Source: Arcicella aquatica | GTDB taxonomy: Bacteria > Bacteroidota > Bacteroidia > Cytophagales > Spirosomataceae | Length of the DNA: 64,000 bases | Direction of reading: 5' to 3' | Assembly: GCF_034928825.1 (NCBI RefSeq) | Contig: NZ_JAYFUL010000011.1 | Coordinates: forward strand, 87,041-151,040 | In this document: positions 52,127 to 62,033 of the stretch, piece by piece | Numbering within the stretch: the stretch's first letter is position 1 | How the letters are laid out: each line of letters begins with the position of its first letter | Position numbers and translations under genes: made by a program | The notes under the pieces: generated by a model | The model's database searches: none | What the model was told of the DNA's origin: nothing | Seen by the model: only the letters and a program-made list of their open reading frames with translations

Positions 52127-53500
52127 ATGACCCAAAGAATATTCTTACTATCAAGCATCTTCTTATTGTGTTTACAATTAACGCAAGCGCAAAAATCTGT
52201 CAATAATAACCCTGTTATTCCAGACCTGATAGCCGACCCTAGTATTATTCAGGTTGGAGATACTTTTTATTGTTATGCCACTACCGATGGCTACAACAAA
52301 GGTCTGGCTACTGCTGGTCCCCCTGTACTTTGGTCGTCTAAAGATTTAAAGACTTGGTCTTTCAAAGGGTTTTATTTTCCAGCTGCCGAAAAACAATTGT
52401 TCTGGGCACCCAGCTATCCTGTAAAAGTAAAAGACAAATATTATTATTACCCTACTGTAAATCATGATATTTATGTAGCAGTGGCAGACTCGCCAGCAGG
52501 GCCTTTTAGCTTAGCAAAGGGAGATTTCTCTAAAGCCAATGCGGCACCATTGTTAAAGATGGATGCTCCCAAAGGCACGAAAGGGATTGATGCAGAAGTA
52601 TTTATTGATGATGACCAAAAGCCGTATCTTTTTTGGGCACAGCGTGGAGCAGGACGATTGAATCCTGATATGGTTAGTTTAGACACCACATCGATTGTTA
52701 AATTGCCTACCAAAAGAGGGGGATATTCAGAAGGCCCAATTTTCTTCAAACGAAAAGGCATTTACTATTATCTCTATACTCTAAGCGGACACGAAAACTA
52801 TGTGTATGCTTATCAATATAGTAAAGTATCACCCTTCGGGCCATTCATTTATCCAGAAGAAGACATTATCGCTAAAACAGATGTGAAAGAACAAATCTAT
52901 GGACCAGGTCATGGTAATGTATTTCATATCAAAGATGATTATTACTTTACCTATTTAGAATTTGGGCGGTCGAGTACGAACAGACAAGTATGGATTGATA
53001 AAATGGAGTTTAATGAAGATGGAACGATTAAGCCTATCCAATTAACGAATAAAGGCGTCGATCCATTTCCTAATCTAGTGAAGAAAGGAATTGATATTCA
53101 ACACGCTGAGGCATCATCTACGTTAGCAGATTATAAAGTGCCTTATGTAAAAGACAAAAGCATTAATAGAACCGAAACCTATTTGCCACAAAATGCCCTT
53201 GATGGAGCAAATGGTACTAGATGGATGGCGAGTACTAACGATAGTACAGCAACTTTTACAGTAAATTTAGGGAAGAAAACAGCCATCAAAAAGGTTGAAT
53301 CTTATTTTGTAAAGCCCACGGCTGGGCATGCCTATGTATTAGAGTATTCGATAGATAATAAAAGTTGGAAACCTTATGGAGGTCACCCAGATGTTAAAAT
53401 ACAGTCGCCACACATCGACGAACGCAGCGTAAAAGCACAATACCTAAGATTAACCTTCTTGAAAGGAACGGCAGGATTGTGGGAATTTAGAGTATTCTAA
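52127..53500 (+). CDS. GH43 glycosidase with discoidin-like (CBM32-type) C-terminal domain
   Basis: This 457-residue protein has a signal peptide (LLSSIFLLCLQLTQAQ) and a five-bladed GH43 catalytic domain (about 25-320). The predicted catalytic triad is Asp37 (IADPSI), Asp155 (KGIDAEVFI) and Glu202 (GYSEGPIFF). A C-terminal F5/8-type discoidin domain (about 345-457, with ALDGANGTRWMASTNDS) should bind a sugar. The presence of Asp37 argues against the exo-beta-1,3-galactanase subfamily, in which that Asp is replaced. Arabinofuranosidase, galactosidase or galactofuranosidase are options. Confidence 0.9.
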   Translation: MTQRIFLLSSIFLLCLQLTQAQKSVNNNPVIPDLIADPSIIQVGDTFYCYATTDGYNKGLATAGPPVLWSSKDLKTWSFKGFYFPAAEKQLFWAPSYPVKVKDKYYYYPTVNHDIYVAVADSPAGPFSLAKGDFSKANAAPLLKMDAPKGTKGIDAEVFIDDDQKPYLFWAQRGAGRLNPDMVSLDTTSIVKLPTKRGGYSEGPIFFKRKGIYYYLYTLSGHENYVYAYQYSKVSPFGPFIYPEEDIIAKTDVKEQIYGPGHGNVFHIKDDYYFTYLEFGRSSTNRQVWIDKMEFNEDGTIKPIQLTNKGVDPFPNLVKKGIDIQHAEASSTLADYKVPYVKDKSINRTETYLPQNALDGANGTRWMASTNDSTATFTVNLGKKTAIKKVESYFVKPTAGHAYVLEYSIDNKSWKPYGGHPDVKIQSPHIDERSVKAQYLRLTFLKGTAGLWEFRVF

Positions 53501-53508
53501 CTTAGAAG

Positions 53509-53547
53509 AATCAATATAGGCTAGCATCTGATTAGCCTATGTTGATT
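53509..53547. terminator. Terminator between GH43 and AraC genes
   Basis: AATCAATATAGGCTA pairs with TAGCCTATGTTGATT (one mismatch). It lies between convergent genes and can end both transcripts. Confidence 0.7.
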
Positions 53548-53556
53548 TGAAGGTAA

Positions 53557-54447
53557 TTATTCAGGCTTTGAGTTTCTCTTCCTAATTTCGGAAGGATTGT
53601 AATTCATTTTCTTTTTAAAGATTCGTGAAAAATAAAATTCAGATTCAAAACCACATTGATAGGCTACTTCCGCAAGTGTAAGATGTGAATCTTGAATAAG
53701 TAGTTCGGCTTTTCTGAGTTTCAATAATAAATGATATTGATTGGGGGATGTGCCTAATACTTCCTTGAAGGTTTTTCTAAACCAAACATAACCTAGATTG
53801 TTACTTTGTGCCAACTGTTCGAAATCAATATTACTGTTCCATTTCTGGTGAATCTCATTCCTGATTTGGTCTATTATATCCTCTTTTCTTGATTTTTTTT
53901 GGTTTGATAATAACACCGAAGTATAAACAATACCCAGTAATTGAATGAGCAAAAAAGAAGAAAGCTTTAAATAAGATTCCTCGCGTACCTCAACGATTTT
54001 GATAAACCTTGAAAACGTCTCTAAAAATTCGGTATTGAAACCTACTTTAATAATGGGTTTTTGTGCATTAAAACATTCTTGTTCGAGCAGATATTTGGCA
54101 TAAGCACCCGAAAACCCCACCCAATATTCTTCCCAACCTGTATTTTCTTCAGGTCGGAAACGATGCCAAACATCAGGATATAATAGAATTATAGTGCCAG
54201 CATCAATCTTTTGAGGGGGTAAACCGCTACTTTCAAAATAGCCTTCGCCTTTAGGTATATAGATAATTTGGTATTCCTTTAAACTTCTACCTTTTTCCCA
54301 TTCAAAATAATAATCGTCGGGATGCTGACCATCTGGATAGGGCTTATTACTTGGATGTATATTATGCCCAAGGTTCAAGACATTGATACCTAGATTTTCA
54401 GCAGACGTATCTGTAGGGAAAGTGAAATATTTACGGAAGAGCTTCAT
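53557..54447 (-). CDS. AraC-family transcriptional regulator
   Basis: This 296-residue protein, from the ATG at 54447, has an N-terminal cupin-type sensing region (IIYIPKGEGYFESSG, then IILLYPDVWHRFRPEENTGW). The C-terminal HTH domain contains LAEVAYQCGFESEFYFSRIF and KKMNYNPSEIRKR. A TTG 15 bases upstream is a less likely start. It lies between the GH43 gene and the sigma/FecR/SusCD part and may control the glycan genes on binding a sugar. Confidence 0.9.
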   Translation of the reverse strand: MKLFRKYFTFPTDTSAENLGINVLNLGHNIHPSNKPYPDGQHPDDYYFEWEKGRSLKEYQIIYIPKGEGYFESSGLPPQKIDAGTIILLYPDVWHRFRPEENTGWEEYWVGFSGAYAKYLLEQECFNAQKPIIKVGFNTEFLETFSRFIKIVEVREESYLKLSSFLLIQLLGIVYTSVLLSNQKKSRKEDIIDQIRNEIHQKWNSNIDFEQLAQSNNLGYVWFRKTFKEVLGTSPNQYHLLLKLRKAELLIQDSHLTLAEVAYQCGFESEFYFSRIFKKKMNYNPSEIRKRNSKPE

Positions 54448-54755
54448 ATTAAAAACAGACAAGCGGAAGTCAAAAAAAGTGTATTAGAAGGCAGGAATAA
54501 ATACTATTTATTTGATAAATAATTATATATTATCTTTTTTTGATTAGTTTTACGCCTTAATAAACATTTGCAATATAGATAAGTTGATAAGTAAGTTTGT
54601 CCTAAATAGGAGTTTTTATTTACAATTCTCTAGAAACCATGAAGAAAAATCATAAAAGTTAGAGTAGTTTTTTACGATAACTCTTTTATGATTGATACTA
54701 GGTGTAGAAGGTTCTAACCAATCTATTCAAGACAATTTTCTTATCTTTGTTAGAA
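54448..54755. promoter_or_regulatory. Intergenic region with a TAnnTTTG element before the ECF sigma gene
   Basis: About 308 bases, no ORF. TATCTTTG at 54742-54749 matches the -7 consensus and sits seven bases before the sigma-factor ATG, so the message may be almost leaderless. I see no good TTTG at the -33 position, so confidence is limited. Confidence 0.35.
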
Positions 54756-55391
54756 ATGAAAGTGGATGAAGAAAACATAAAACCCTTAATTGAAGGCTCT
54801 TTAGATGCCAAGGCAACTAACCTTTGGCTAAAAATAAAGGCGGGAGACGAAAGTGCTTATGAAGAATTAATGATCTATTTTTATAAAATACTCTTCAATT
54901 ATGGCGTTCGTTTAGTACCAGAGGAAGATTATGTAAAAGACTGTATCCAAGATGTTTTCTTAGAAATTTGGCTTCGTCGATCTACACTTGGTGATACAGA
55001 TTATGTGAAGTATTATCTGTTGAAATCATTGAGAAGACGAATTTTCAGAGAATACAAAAAATGGTTTTCGCAACAAGAAGAGGCATCAGACGATTATAAT
55101 TTTATTGTTGATTTTTCAATAGAAGCACAGTTAATAGAACAAGAAAGTACGACAGAACAAGTAGAAAAAATAGAGATGCTCTTGAACAAATTACCCAAAC
55201 GACAAAAAGAGGTGGTTTATTTAAAGTTCTATCAAAACCTAAATAATGAACAAATCTCCGAAGTATTAGGAGTAAACCGTCAGTCAGTTTATAATTTACT
55301 ATACGAAGCGCTACGCAAACTTCGTAATGAATGGACGGGAGAATATATAAATCTTCTTGTTCTGCTATCCACTTGGTATTCAATCAAGTAA
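54756..55391 (+). CDS. ECF-type RNA polymerase sigma factor
   Basis: This 211-residue protein, with ATG at 54756, has sigma region 2 (YEELMIYFYKILFNYGVRLV, then DVFLEIWLRRS). Region 4 follows (LNKLPKRQKEVVYLKFYQNL, then ISEVLGVNRQSVYNLLYEAL). It precedes a FecR gene and an STN-containing SusC, the usual cell-surface signalling set: SusC senses ligand, FecR relays, sigma switches on the locus. The C-terminus is slightly long and hydrophobic (INLLVLLSTWYSIK). Confidence 0.92.
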   Translation: MKVDEENIKPLIEGSLDAKATNLWLKIKAGDESAYEELMIYFYKILFNYGVRLVPEEDYVKDCIQDVFLEIWLRRSTLGDTDYVKYYLLKSLRRRIFREYKKWFSQQEEASDDYNFIVDFSIEAQLIEQESTTEQVEKIEMLLNKLPKRQKEVVYLKFYQNLNNEQISEVLGVNRQSVYNLLYEALRKLRNEWTGEYINLLVLLSTWYSIK

Positions 55392-55542
55392 CATTCCTCT
55401 CATTTAGTAATATTCAATAATCTCTTTGTTTTTTAGCATAATTATAAATTTTTATAAAAAAATTATAATTATTACAGTAGATACCGATAGCTCCTTGCAT
55501 ATTATTATTAAAACATAGGCTCTAAGCTTTAATAATAATATA

Positions 55543-56625
55543 ATGAAAGACTATCAGAATTTTGAAATAGAAGATTTTTTGTTGGATGAAAATTTCGTAC
55601 AATGGGTTAAATCTCCTAATGCTGAAAATAAAATATTTTGGGAACAATGGATTGTCTCAAACCCTGCCAAGGCTAGTACTGCCATGGAAGCTAAGGATAT
55701 CATCAAGGCCATCAAAGTAAAACCCTTTAAAGAGATTTCTTCTTCAAAGGTTGAAAGCCATGTGCAGGATATTATGGAAGAAATCCATCAGATTAAAGTC
55801 CAAGAAAATGAGGTAACAAACAACACAGTATATTCTTTTAGTAGATGGATAAAAATCGCCGCCGTGCTTGCTGTTGCCATAGGAATATCGTGGGTTTTTT
55901 ATCATCAAAATGATTTAGGTAAAACACCTATTTATGAAGAACTTACAGCATCGTCTAACATGCCATTAATAGAACAAGTAAACAATAATGAAAAACCCAT
56001 TTATGTGAATTTGAGCGATGGTAGTAAAATTACACTTTATAAAAATAGTAGGCTGAGTTACCCATCAGTATTTAAAGGGAATAATCGAGAGGTTTATTTG
56101 ATGGGTGATGCTTTCTTTAACATTGCTAAAAATCCCAACAAACCTTTTTTGGTGCACGCAGGTACAATTGTAACGAAAGTACTAGGTACCAGCTTTTATG
56201 TAAAAGCACCAACTGTGGGTAATAACATAGATGTAGAAGTAATAACAGGTAAAGTGTCCGTTTTTGAAAAAGATACTAAACCAAATAGTGGAGTGGTTTT
56301 GTCACCTAATCATAAAGTTACGTTTTATGATGGACAACATCATTTTGTAACAGGGTTGATTGATAATCCACAACCACAAGGTGAGAAAGATAATGTGTTT
56401 GAATTTAAAGATACGCCATTATCAGAAGTACTAGCTAAACTTTCTAATGTTTATGGTATTCGAATAGACGTAGATAATGAAAAACTTTACGATTGTCCGC
56501 TTACTGCTGATTTTACGACACAATCTTTACATGCCAAACTTGAAATAATTTGTGCAACAATCAATGGCAGTTATGAGACGAAAGGAACGGTAATTTTAAT
56601 AAGCGGAAGAGGGTGTGGAGACTAA
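55543..56625 (+). CDS. FecR-family anti-sigma/transducer
   Basis: This 360-residue protein has an N-terminal cytoplasmic part, one transmembrane helix (WIKIAAVLAVAIGISWVFYHQ, about 102-122) and a periplasmic FecR domain. The domain contains YVNLSDGSKITLYKNSRLSY and GDAFFNIAKNPNKPFLVHAG. A C-terminal DUF4974-type part (LSEVLAKLSNVYGIRIDVDN) contacts the STN domain of the receptor. It lies between the sigma gene (151 bases away) and the hairpin leader of susC. Confidence 0.93.
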   Translation: MKDYQNFEIEDFLLDENFVQWVKSPNAENKIFWEQWIVSNPAKASTAMEAKDIIKAIKVKPFKEISSSKVESHVQDIMEEIHQIKVQENEVTNNTVYSFSRWIKIAAVLAVAIGISWVFYHQNDLGKTPIYEELTASSNMPLIEQVNNNEKPIYVNLSDGSKITLYKNSRLSYPSVFKGNNREVYLMGDAFFNIAKNPNKPFLVHAGTIVTKVLGTSFYVKAPTVGNNIDVEVITGKVSVFEKDTKPNSGVVLSPNHKVTFYDGQHHFVTGLIDNPQPQGEKDNVFEFKDTPLSEVLAKLSNVYGIRIDVDNEKLYDCPLTADFTTQSLHAKLEIICATINGSYETKGTVILISGRGCGD

Positions 56626-56698
56626 TATAAACCAAAACATAAATAGAAATTAAACATATATAGGATGAAAAAATAAAAAATCATTTTAAAAAAAGTAA

Positions 56699-56770
56699 GG
56701 CTGACAATGTTCGCACCATTGCCAGCCCGAATGCTCCCCGTATGGAGCTTACCTACACTTTTAGAAAGTG
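56699..56770 (+). promoter_or_regulatory. Structured leader of susC (three tandem stem-loops)
   Basis: Three hairpins lie back to back. GGCTGACAATG with CATTGCCAGCC (56699-56727, one mismatch). GCTCC with GGAGC (56733-56748). CACTTT with AAAGTG (56756-56770). The AGGCTGA of the first recurs at 56773-56779. They end 17 bases before the susC ATG. It could be an attenuator, a regulatory RNA site or a stabilising leader. Confidence 0.55.
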
Positions 56771-56786
56771 ATAGGCTGAATTTGTC

Positions 56787-59700
56787 ATGCTTACAAAAAC
56801 AATTAACAAATCAACCAAAAATATGCAAAAAATTCGACAAACCAGTGGTTTCCTACTGCTTGCTATGAAAATATCGGTTATTCAACTTGCCTTATCATTA
56901 GTTTTTACAAGTTTTTCGTATGGAATTGATACGAAGGCTCAGGAGTTTCTTAATAAATCTATTACGCTAAACGCTTCTAATCAAAAGCTAATAGATATTT
57001 TGGAACAAATAGAAGACCAGACGAAAGTGAAATTTATTTATAGCTCAAAGGCTATTCAGGTAAATCGTAAAGTTAGTTATGTTACTAAGCAACAACGCCT
57101 TTCTGAAGTGTTAGTAGGGCTTTTAAGTCCATTAAATCTTAAGTATAAAGTGATAGAAGGCCAAATTATCCTTAGTGATAACATCTCATCAAGTCTGCCC
57201 CCAAACGGAGAATACATTGAGTTTCCCTTACCTGTTGACAAAATAATTAAAGGAAAAGTGACCGATTCAGAGAAAGGTGATGCGATGCCAGGAGTTAGTG
57301 TTTTTGTGAAAGGAACACAGAGAGGAACAAATACTGATGCGGATGGGAATTACAGTATATCAGTACCCGAAGGTTCAGATGTACTACTTTTCAGCTTTGT
57401 TGGTTATGAAAAAAAGGAGGTTTCAATCGGTAATCGTATAGTGATAGACGTTAGCCTTAAAGTAGATGTGAGATCATTAGATGAGGTGGTAGTTGTAGGA
57501 TATGGAACACAGAAAAAAGTAACTTTAACAGGTTCGGTATCAGAGGTAAAAGGTTCAGAAATTGTAAAAAGTCCACAACCCAATTTATCCAACTCATTAG
57601 CAGGTCGTTTTTCAGGATTTGTTGCTAATAATAGGGGCGGAGAACCTGGTTATGATGGGTCAAGTTATACGATAAGAGGTTTTGCTTCTACAGGAAATAA
57701 TGATGTATTGATTGTGGTTGATGGAGTGCCAGGACAAATAGGCGGATTAGAGCGTCTTGATCCAAACGATGTTGAAAGTATTTCAATTTTGAAAGATGCC
57801 TCAGCAGCTGTTTATGGTAGTAGAGCTGCCAATGGAGTAATTTTAGTAACTACAAAAAAAGGAGGAACAGGAAAACCAACCATTTCTTATAGTTTCAACC
57901 AAGGCTTTAGTTCCCCAACAAGACTACCAAAATTGGCGGATGCTCCTACTTATGCCACTATTCTGAACGAGATTGATTATTATAATAATCCAGCAGGGGG
58001 CATGAACCAACATTATAGTGCTGACGAAATTACAAAATTTAGTAATGGTTCAGACCCAATCAATTATCCAAATACTAACTGGCAGAAAGAAGCATTAAAG
58101 AGTATGGTGCTTCAGAACCAGCATAGTTTAAGTATCAATGGAGGTACTGAAAATACCAAGTATTACTTATCGCTTGGAACAATCTATCAAGACGGTTTGT
58201 ATAAAAATGGGGTAACAAACTATAGTCAATATAACTTTAGATCTAATGTAGAGGCTAATATTACTGATAACTTCAAAGTAAGTTTATCATTAGCGGGTCG
58301 TCAAGAAGACCGCCAATATCCTACCCAAGGTGCTGGCAATATTTTCCGTTCTATTTACAGAGCATACCCAACAGTAGTATCGGTTTATCCAAATGGATTA
58401 CCGTCAACAGGAGTTGAAAATAGTAATCCTGTTGTTTTGGGTACGGATGTTGGAGGGATTAATAGAAATCCAACCACGGTTTTCAATGGTATTCTAAGAG
58501 CTAGCTATACACTTCCTTTTGTAAAGGGTTTGTCTATCGACGGATTCTATTCAGCTGATAGATCTTATAATTTTTCTAAATCATTCAGCACGCCTTATCC
58601 GTTGTATTCTTACGACAAATCGAGTAATACTTATAATAGAGTAATTACTGGCGGTTCTGCAGGATTAGCAAGCTTGACAGAATCACAAGTAAATACTGCT
58701 TCAATGGTCGAAAACATCAAGTTGAATTATAATTTACATACAGGAAAACACAATCTTAGTACTTTTGTAGCTTACGAACAGAGCAAAAATACACAAGAAA
58801 CTTTTGGTGCTTCTAGAATCAATTATCCTACAGTGGCTACTCCAGAATTATCGCAAGGTGGTGCGGCTGCAACAGATAAAAACAACTATGGAAGTAGCTA
58901 TAAATTTACTAGAAAAAGTTATATCAGTAGAATTGCCTATAATTTCAGCGAGAAGTATTTGGCAGAAGTACAAATGCGTGTAGATGGTTCGTCTATTTTC
59001 CCAGAAGGAAAGCAGTATGGTTTTTTCCCTTCTATTTCAGCAGGCTGGAGAATCTCGGAAGAGCAATGGTTTAAGGTTAAAGCTATTGATGATTTAAAAC
59101 TAAGAGCTTCCTATGGTTCTTTAGGTAACGATAATGTTGGACAGTTCCAGTATTATAATAATTATTCATTCAATAATACTTATGTTATTGGAGCGAATAC
59201 TATTCATTCAGGTATTGATTTAACAAAATTAGCCAACCCAGATATTACTTGGGAGACTGCTAAAAAAATGGACTTAGGTTTAAACACTGTATTATTCAAG
59301 AATATTTCTTTAGAATTTATCTATTTCCAACAACAACGTTCTAATATTCTTGCAACTCGTAATGCTTCTATTCCAAATGTTTCAGGTATTGTAAACCCAT
59401 ACGGATCAGGAACGTTGGTACCAGATGAAAACATTGGTAAAATAAACAATAGTGGTTTTGAAACAAGTATTGGTTATAGCCATATTGGCGAGTTCAGATA
59501 TAATATTTCTGCCAATTTCACTTATGCAAAAAGTAAGGTGATTTTTATTGACGAAGCCGCAGGAGCTTTATCATACCAACGTCAGACAGGTCGCCCACTT
59601 TATACTTATCAATTATATAATGCGATTGGTATTTTCAGAACACAAGCAGATTTAGATAAGTATCCTCATGTTTCGGGTACGCAACTGGGCGATTTAATCA

Positions 59701-60239
59701 TGGAAGATTATAATAAAGATGGTAAAATTACTGCTGATGACCAAGTTAGAACAGAATATGGCAACGTTCCTCAAATTACTTATGGGGTAGTATTTAATTC
59801 TGGCTATAAAAATTTCGATATGTCATTTGTTCTTTCTGGACAAACGAATGTAAGTCAATATGTTTTACCAGAGTCAGGTCAAGTTGGTAATTTTTATAGC
59901 AGTTGGGCAGATAATCGTTGGAGTCCAAGTAACCCAAATGGCACTTATCCAAGAGTAGATACTAGAGCATCATCATCAATTAATGGTGGTTTATACAACA
60001 GTACTTTCTGGCTGAATGATGCTTCTTTTATCCGTTTGAAAAATGTTGAAATAGGCTATACTCTTCCAAAGTCGTTGTTAAGCAAGTTAAAAATTAAGCA
60101 GGTTCGTGTGTATGCAAATGCGTTTAACCTTCTTACGATTACAGGTGTAAAAGACTATGATCCAGAAGGAAATAGTAATAGTGGGCAGTTTTATCCGCAG
60201 CAGAGAATTATCAATCTCGGTGTAAATGTTAAGTTTTAA
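56787..60239 (+). CDS. susC: SusC-like TonB-dependent transporter with STN signalling domain
   Basis: This 1150-residue protein has a signal peptide, then an STN domain (about 60-130, ILEQIEDQTKVKFIYSSKAI). A carboxypeptidase-regulatory-like domain (about 155-235, VFVKGTQRGTNTDADGNYS), the linker EVVVVGYGTQKKVTLTGS, a plug (VLIVVDGVPGQIGG, AAVYGSRAANGVILVTTKKG) and a beta-barrel follow. SusC proteins import oligosaccharides with SusD on the lid. The STN domain ties it to the FecR/sigma pair upstream. An in-frame ATG at 56823 is an alternative start. Confidence 0.95.
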   Translation: MLTKTINKSTKNMQKIRQTSGFLLLAMKISVIQLALSLVFTSFSYGIDTKAQEFLNKSITLNASNQKLIDILEQIEDQTKVKFIYSSKAIQVNRKVSYVTKQQRLSEVLVGLLSPLNLKYKVIEGQIILSDNISSSLPPNGEYIEFPLPVDKIIKGKVTDSEKGDAMPGVSVFVKGTQRGTNTDADGNYSISVPEGSDVLLFSFVGYEKKEVSIGNRIVIDVSLKVDVRSLDEVVVVGYGTQKKVTLTGSVSEVKGSEIVKSPQPNLSNSLAGRFSGFVANNRGGEPGYDGSSYTIRGFASTGNNDVLIVVDGVPGQIGGLERLDPNDVESISILKDASAAVYGSRAANGVILVTTKKGGTGKPTISYSFNQGFSSPTRLPKLADAPTYATILNEIDYYNNPAGGMNQHYSADEITKFSNGSDPINYPNTNWQKEALKSMVLQNQHSLSINGGTENTKYYLSLGTIYQDGLYKNGVTNYSQYNFRSNVEANITDNFKVSLSLAGRQEDRQYPTQGAGNIFRSIYRAYPTVVSVYPNGLPSTGVENSNPVVLGTDVGGINRNPTTVFNGILRASYTLPFVKGLSIDGFYSADRSYNFSKSFSTPYPLYSYDKSSNTYNRVITGGSAGLASLTESQVNTASMVENIKLNYNLHTGKHNLSTFVAYEQSKNTQETFGASRINYPTVATPELSQGGAAATDKNNYGSSYKFTRKSYISRIAYNFSEKYLAEVQMRVDGSSIFPEGKQYGFFPSISAGWRISEEQWFKVKAIDDLKLRASYGSLGNDNVGQFQYYNNYSFNNTYVIGANTIHSGIDLTKLANPDITWETAKKMDLGLNTVLFKNISLEFIYFQQQRSNILATRNASIPNVSGIVNPYGSGTLVPDENIGKINNSGFETSIGYSHIGEFRYNISANFTYAKSKVIFIDEAAGALSYQRQTGRPLYTYQLYNAIGIFRTQADLDKYPHVSGTQLGDLIMEDYNKDGKITADDQVRTEYGNVPQITYGVVFNSGYKNFDMSFVLSGQTNVSQYVLPESGQVGNFYSSWADNRWSPSNPNGTYPRVDTRASSSINGGLYNSTFWLNDASFIRLKNVEIGYTLPKSLLSKLKIKQVRVYANAFNLLTITGVKDYDPEGNSNSGQFYPQQRIINLGVNVKF

Positions 60240-60251
60240 TATTTAAAATTA

Positions 60252-61940
60252 ATGAACATGAAATCTAAAAATATAATTGTTATATCATTCATTATTACGG
60301 GAATTTTGCTTTCTGTTAATGCTTGTAAAACCGATTTTCTAAATATAGTTCCTACAGATAGAGTTTCTGACGCTTCAATCCTTTCAGATTCTTCTTTATT
60401 TGAATCTTACGTTATCAATCGCTATTTGGGCGTGCGTCTGACAGACAAAGAAGCAGAAGGTACACCTCCAGGATTCGGCAGAGGTTTTGAATATGCCATG
60501 TGGTCATCAGTAACAGATGAATCTATTTATAACAATGATGACAATACGTGGCTTATCCAAAGAGGGCAATTAGCCCCCGAAAACACAGGGATTGCAGGTA
60601 CAATTTGGGGTAGAAGTTATCGTAGTATTCGTGAAATTAATTATGCATTGAGTAATATAGATAAAGTTCCGATGAGCGTTCCGCAAAAGAATCGCTTGAA
60701 AGGAGAATTGAAGTTTATAAGAGCTTTTCGATATCAGGACTTAATCCGTAATTACGGAGGTGTTGTATTGATGAAAGATAAAGTACTTGAATTAGGAGAA
60801 GATTTAGCTAATGCAGATATTTATACTAAGTCATCAATTAAAGATTGTATAGACTATGCGGTAGCCGAATTAGATGAAGCAAGTAACCTTTTACCAGTAA
60901 GTAATGGTAATACTTGGCAATTAGGGCGTGCAACAAAAGGGGCAGCATTAGCGCTTAAATCACGATTGTTATTGTATGCTGCTAGTCCGTTGTATAATGG
61001 TGGAACTTGGCAGGCAGCCGCAAAAGCTGCCAAAGATGTAATAGACATGGGGAAGTATAGTCTTTTTACGAATGGATACGATAAACTATTTTTAACAGCA
61101 GAAAATAATCCTGAAATTATCTATGAACGTCTATATACTCAGGGTGCTCGCCATGTATGTTTAGAAATCTCAAATGCACCTAATAGCTTTGGAGGATGGG
61201 GAGGCAATGTACCACTTCAGAACATGGTAGATGCTTATGAAATGGATAATGGCAAGCCTATTACAGACCCAACTTCTGGCTATAATACACAAGCACCTTA
61301 TTTGCACCGTGACCCACGTTTTTATATGACAGTTCTCTATAATGATGCCCCTTATAGAACCAATACAGTTCAGTCTTTTATTCCTGGGGGAAAAGATAGT
61401 AAAGATGGACCATCTAACTGGAATACGTCAAAAACTGGATATTATCTGAAAAAATACATGAATGATAATTTGCCTATAGATAACCCTTGGGATATTGCAG
61501 GTACACAGCCTTGGATTTATTTTAGATATGCTGAAATTCTTTTAAACTATGCTGAAGCTCAAAATGAAGCGTCTGGTCCTGACCAAACAGTTTATGATGC
61601 AATTAATAGCATCAGACGCAGACCAAGTGTAAATATGCCAGCATTGCCGACAGGTTTAACACAGGTTCAGATGCGTGAAATTATTCGCCGTGAACGTCAG
61701 GTAGAATTGGCTTTCGAAGAACATCGCTTTTATGATGTACGTCGTTGGAAAGTGGCTAATGTTACAGAGAACGTTCCTGCTTATGGAATAGAGGTAACAA
61801 AGAATGGTAGTACTGTTACCTATAGTAAAAAAGAGGCATTATCAGGACGTCATTTTGAGGAAAAAAATTACTTCCTTCCAATACCAAGAGCTGAAATTCA
61901 AGCTTCAAATGGTAAATTGAGTCAAACAAGCGGGTACTAA
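60252..61940 (+). CDS. susD: SusD/RagB-family outer-membrane lipoprotein
   Basis: This 562-residue protein has a lipoprotein signal ending in NACKTDFLN. SusD hallmarks are PTDRVSDASILSDSSLFESY, KGELKFIRAFRYQDLIRNYG, YFRYAEILLNYAEAQNEAS and RRERQVELAFEEHRFYDVRR. It binds the oligosaccharide at the cell surface together with SusC. It begins 12 bases after the susC stop, and a strong terminator follows before the GH30 gene. Confidence 0.95.
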   Translation: MNMKSKNIIVISFIITGILLSVNACKTDFLNIVPTDRVSDASILSDSSLFESYVINRYLGVRLTDKEAEGTPPGFGRGFEYAMWSSVTDESIYNNDDNTWLIQRGQLAPENTGIAGTIWGRSYRSIREINYALSNIDKVPMSVPQKNRLKGELKFIRAFRYQDLIRNYGGVVLMKDKVLELGEDLANADIYTKSSIKDCIDYAVAELDEASNLLPVSNGNTWQLGRATKGAALALKSRLLLYAASPLYNGGTWQAAAKAAKDVIDMGKYSLFTNGYDKLFLTAENNPEIIYERLYTQGARHVCLEISNAPNSFGGWGGNVPLQNMVDAYEMDNGKPITDPTSGYNTQAPYLHRDPRFYMTVLYNDAPYRTNTVQSFIPGGKDSKDGPSNWNTSKTGYYLKKYMNDNLPIDNPWDIAGTQPWIYFRYAEILLNYAEAQNEASGPDQTVYDAINSIRRRPSVNMPALPTGLTQVQMREIIRRERQVELAFEEHRFYDVRRWKVANVTENVPAYGIEVTKNGSTVTYSKKEALSGRHFEEKNYFLPIPRAEIQASNGKLSQTSGY

Positions 61941-61948
61941 TTTTAGTA

Positions 61949-61996
61949 AAATACCTTCTATTCAATTGTTTTCTTACTTGAATAGAAGGTATTTTT
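61949..61996 (+). terminator. Terminator between susD and GH30 genes
   Basis: AAATACCTTCTATTCAA and TTGAATAGAAGGTATTT form a perfect 17-bp stem, followed by TTG and a T-run. It probably lowers transcription into GH30, although both are in the same direction. Confidence 0.85.
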
Positions 61997-62033
61997 GTTT
62001 TAAAGAAACTAAACGAATAATAACGCTAAACAA

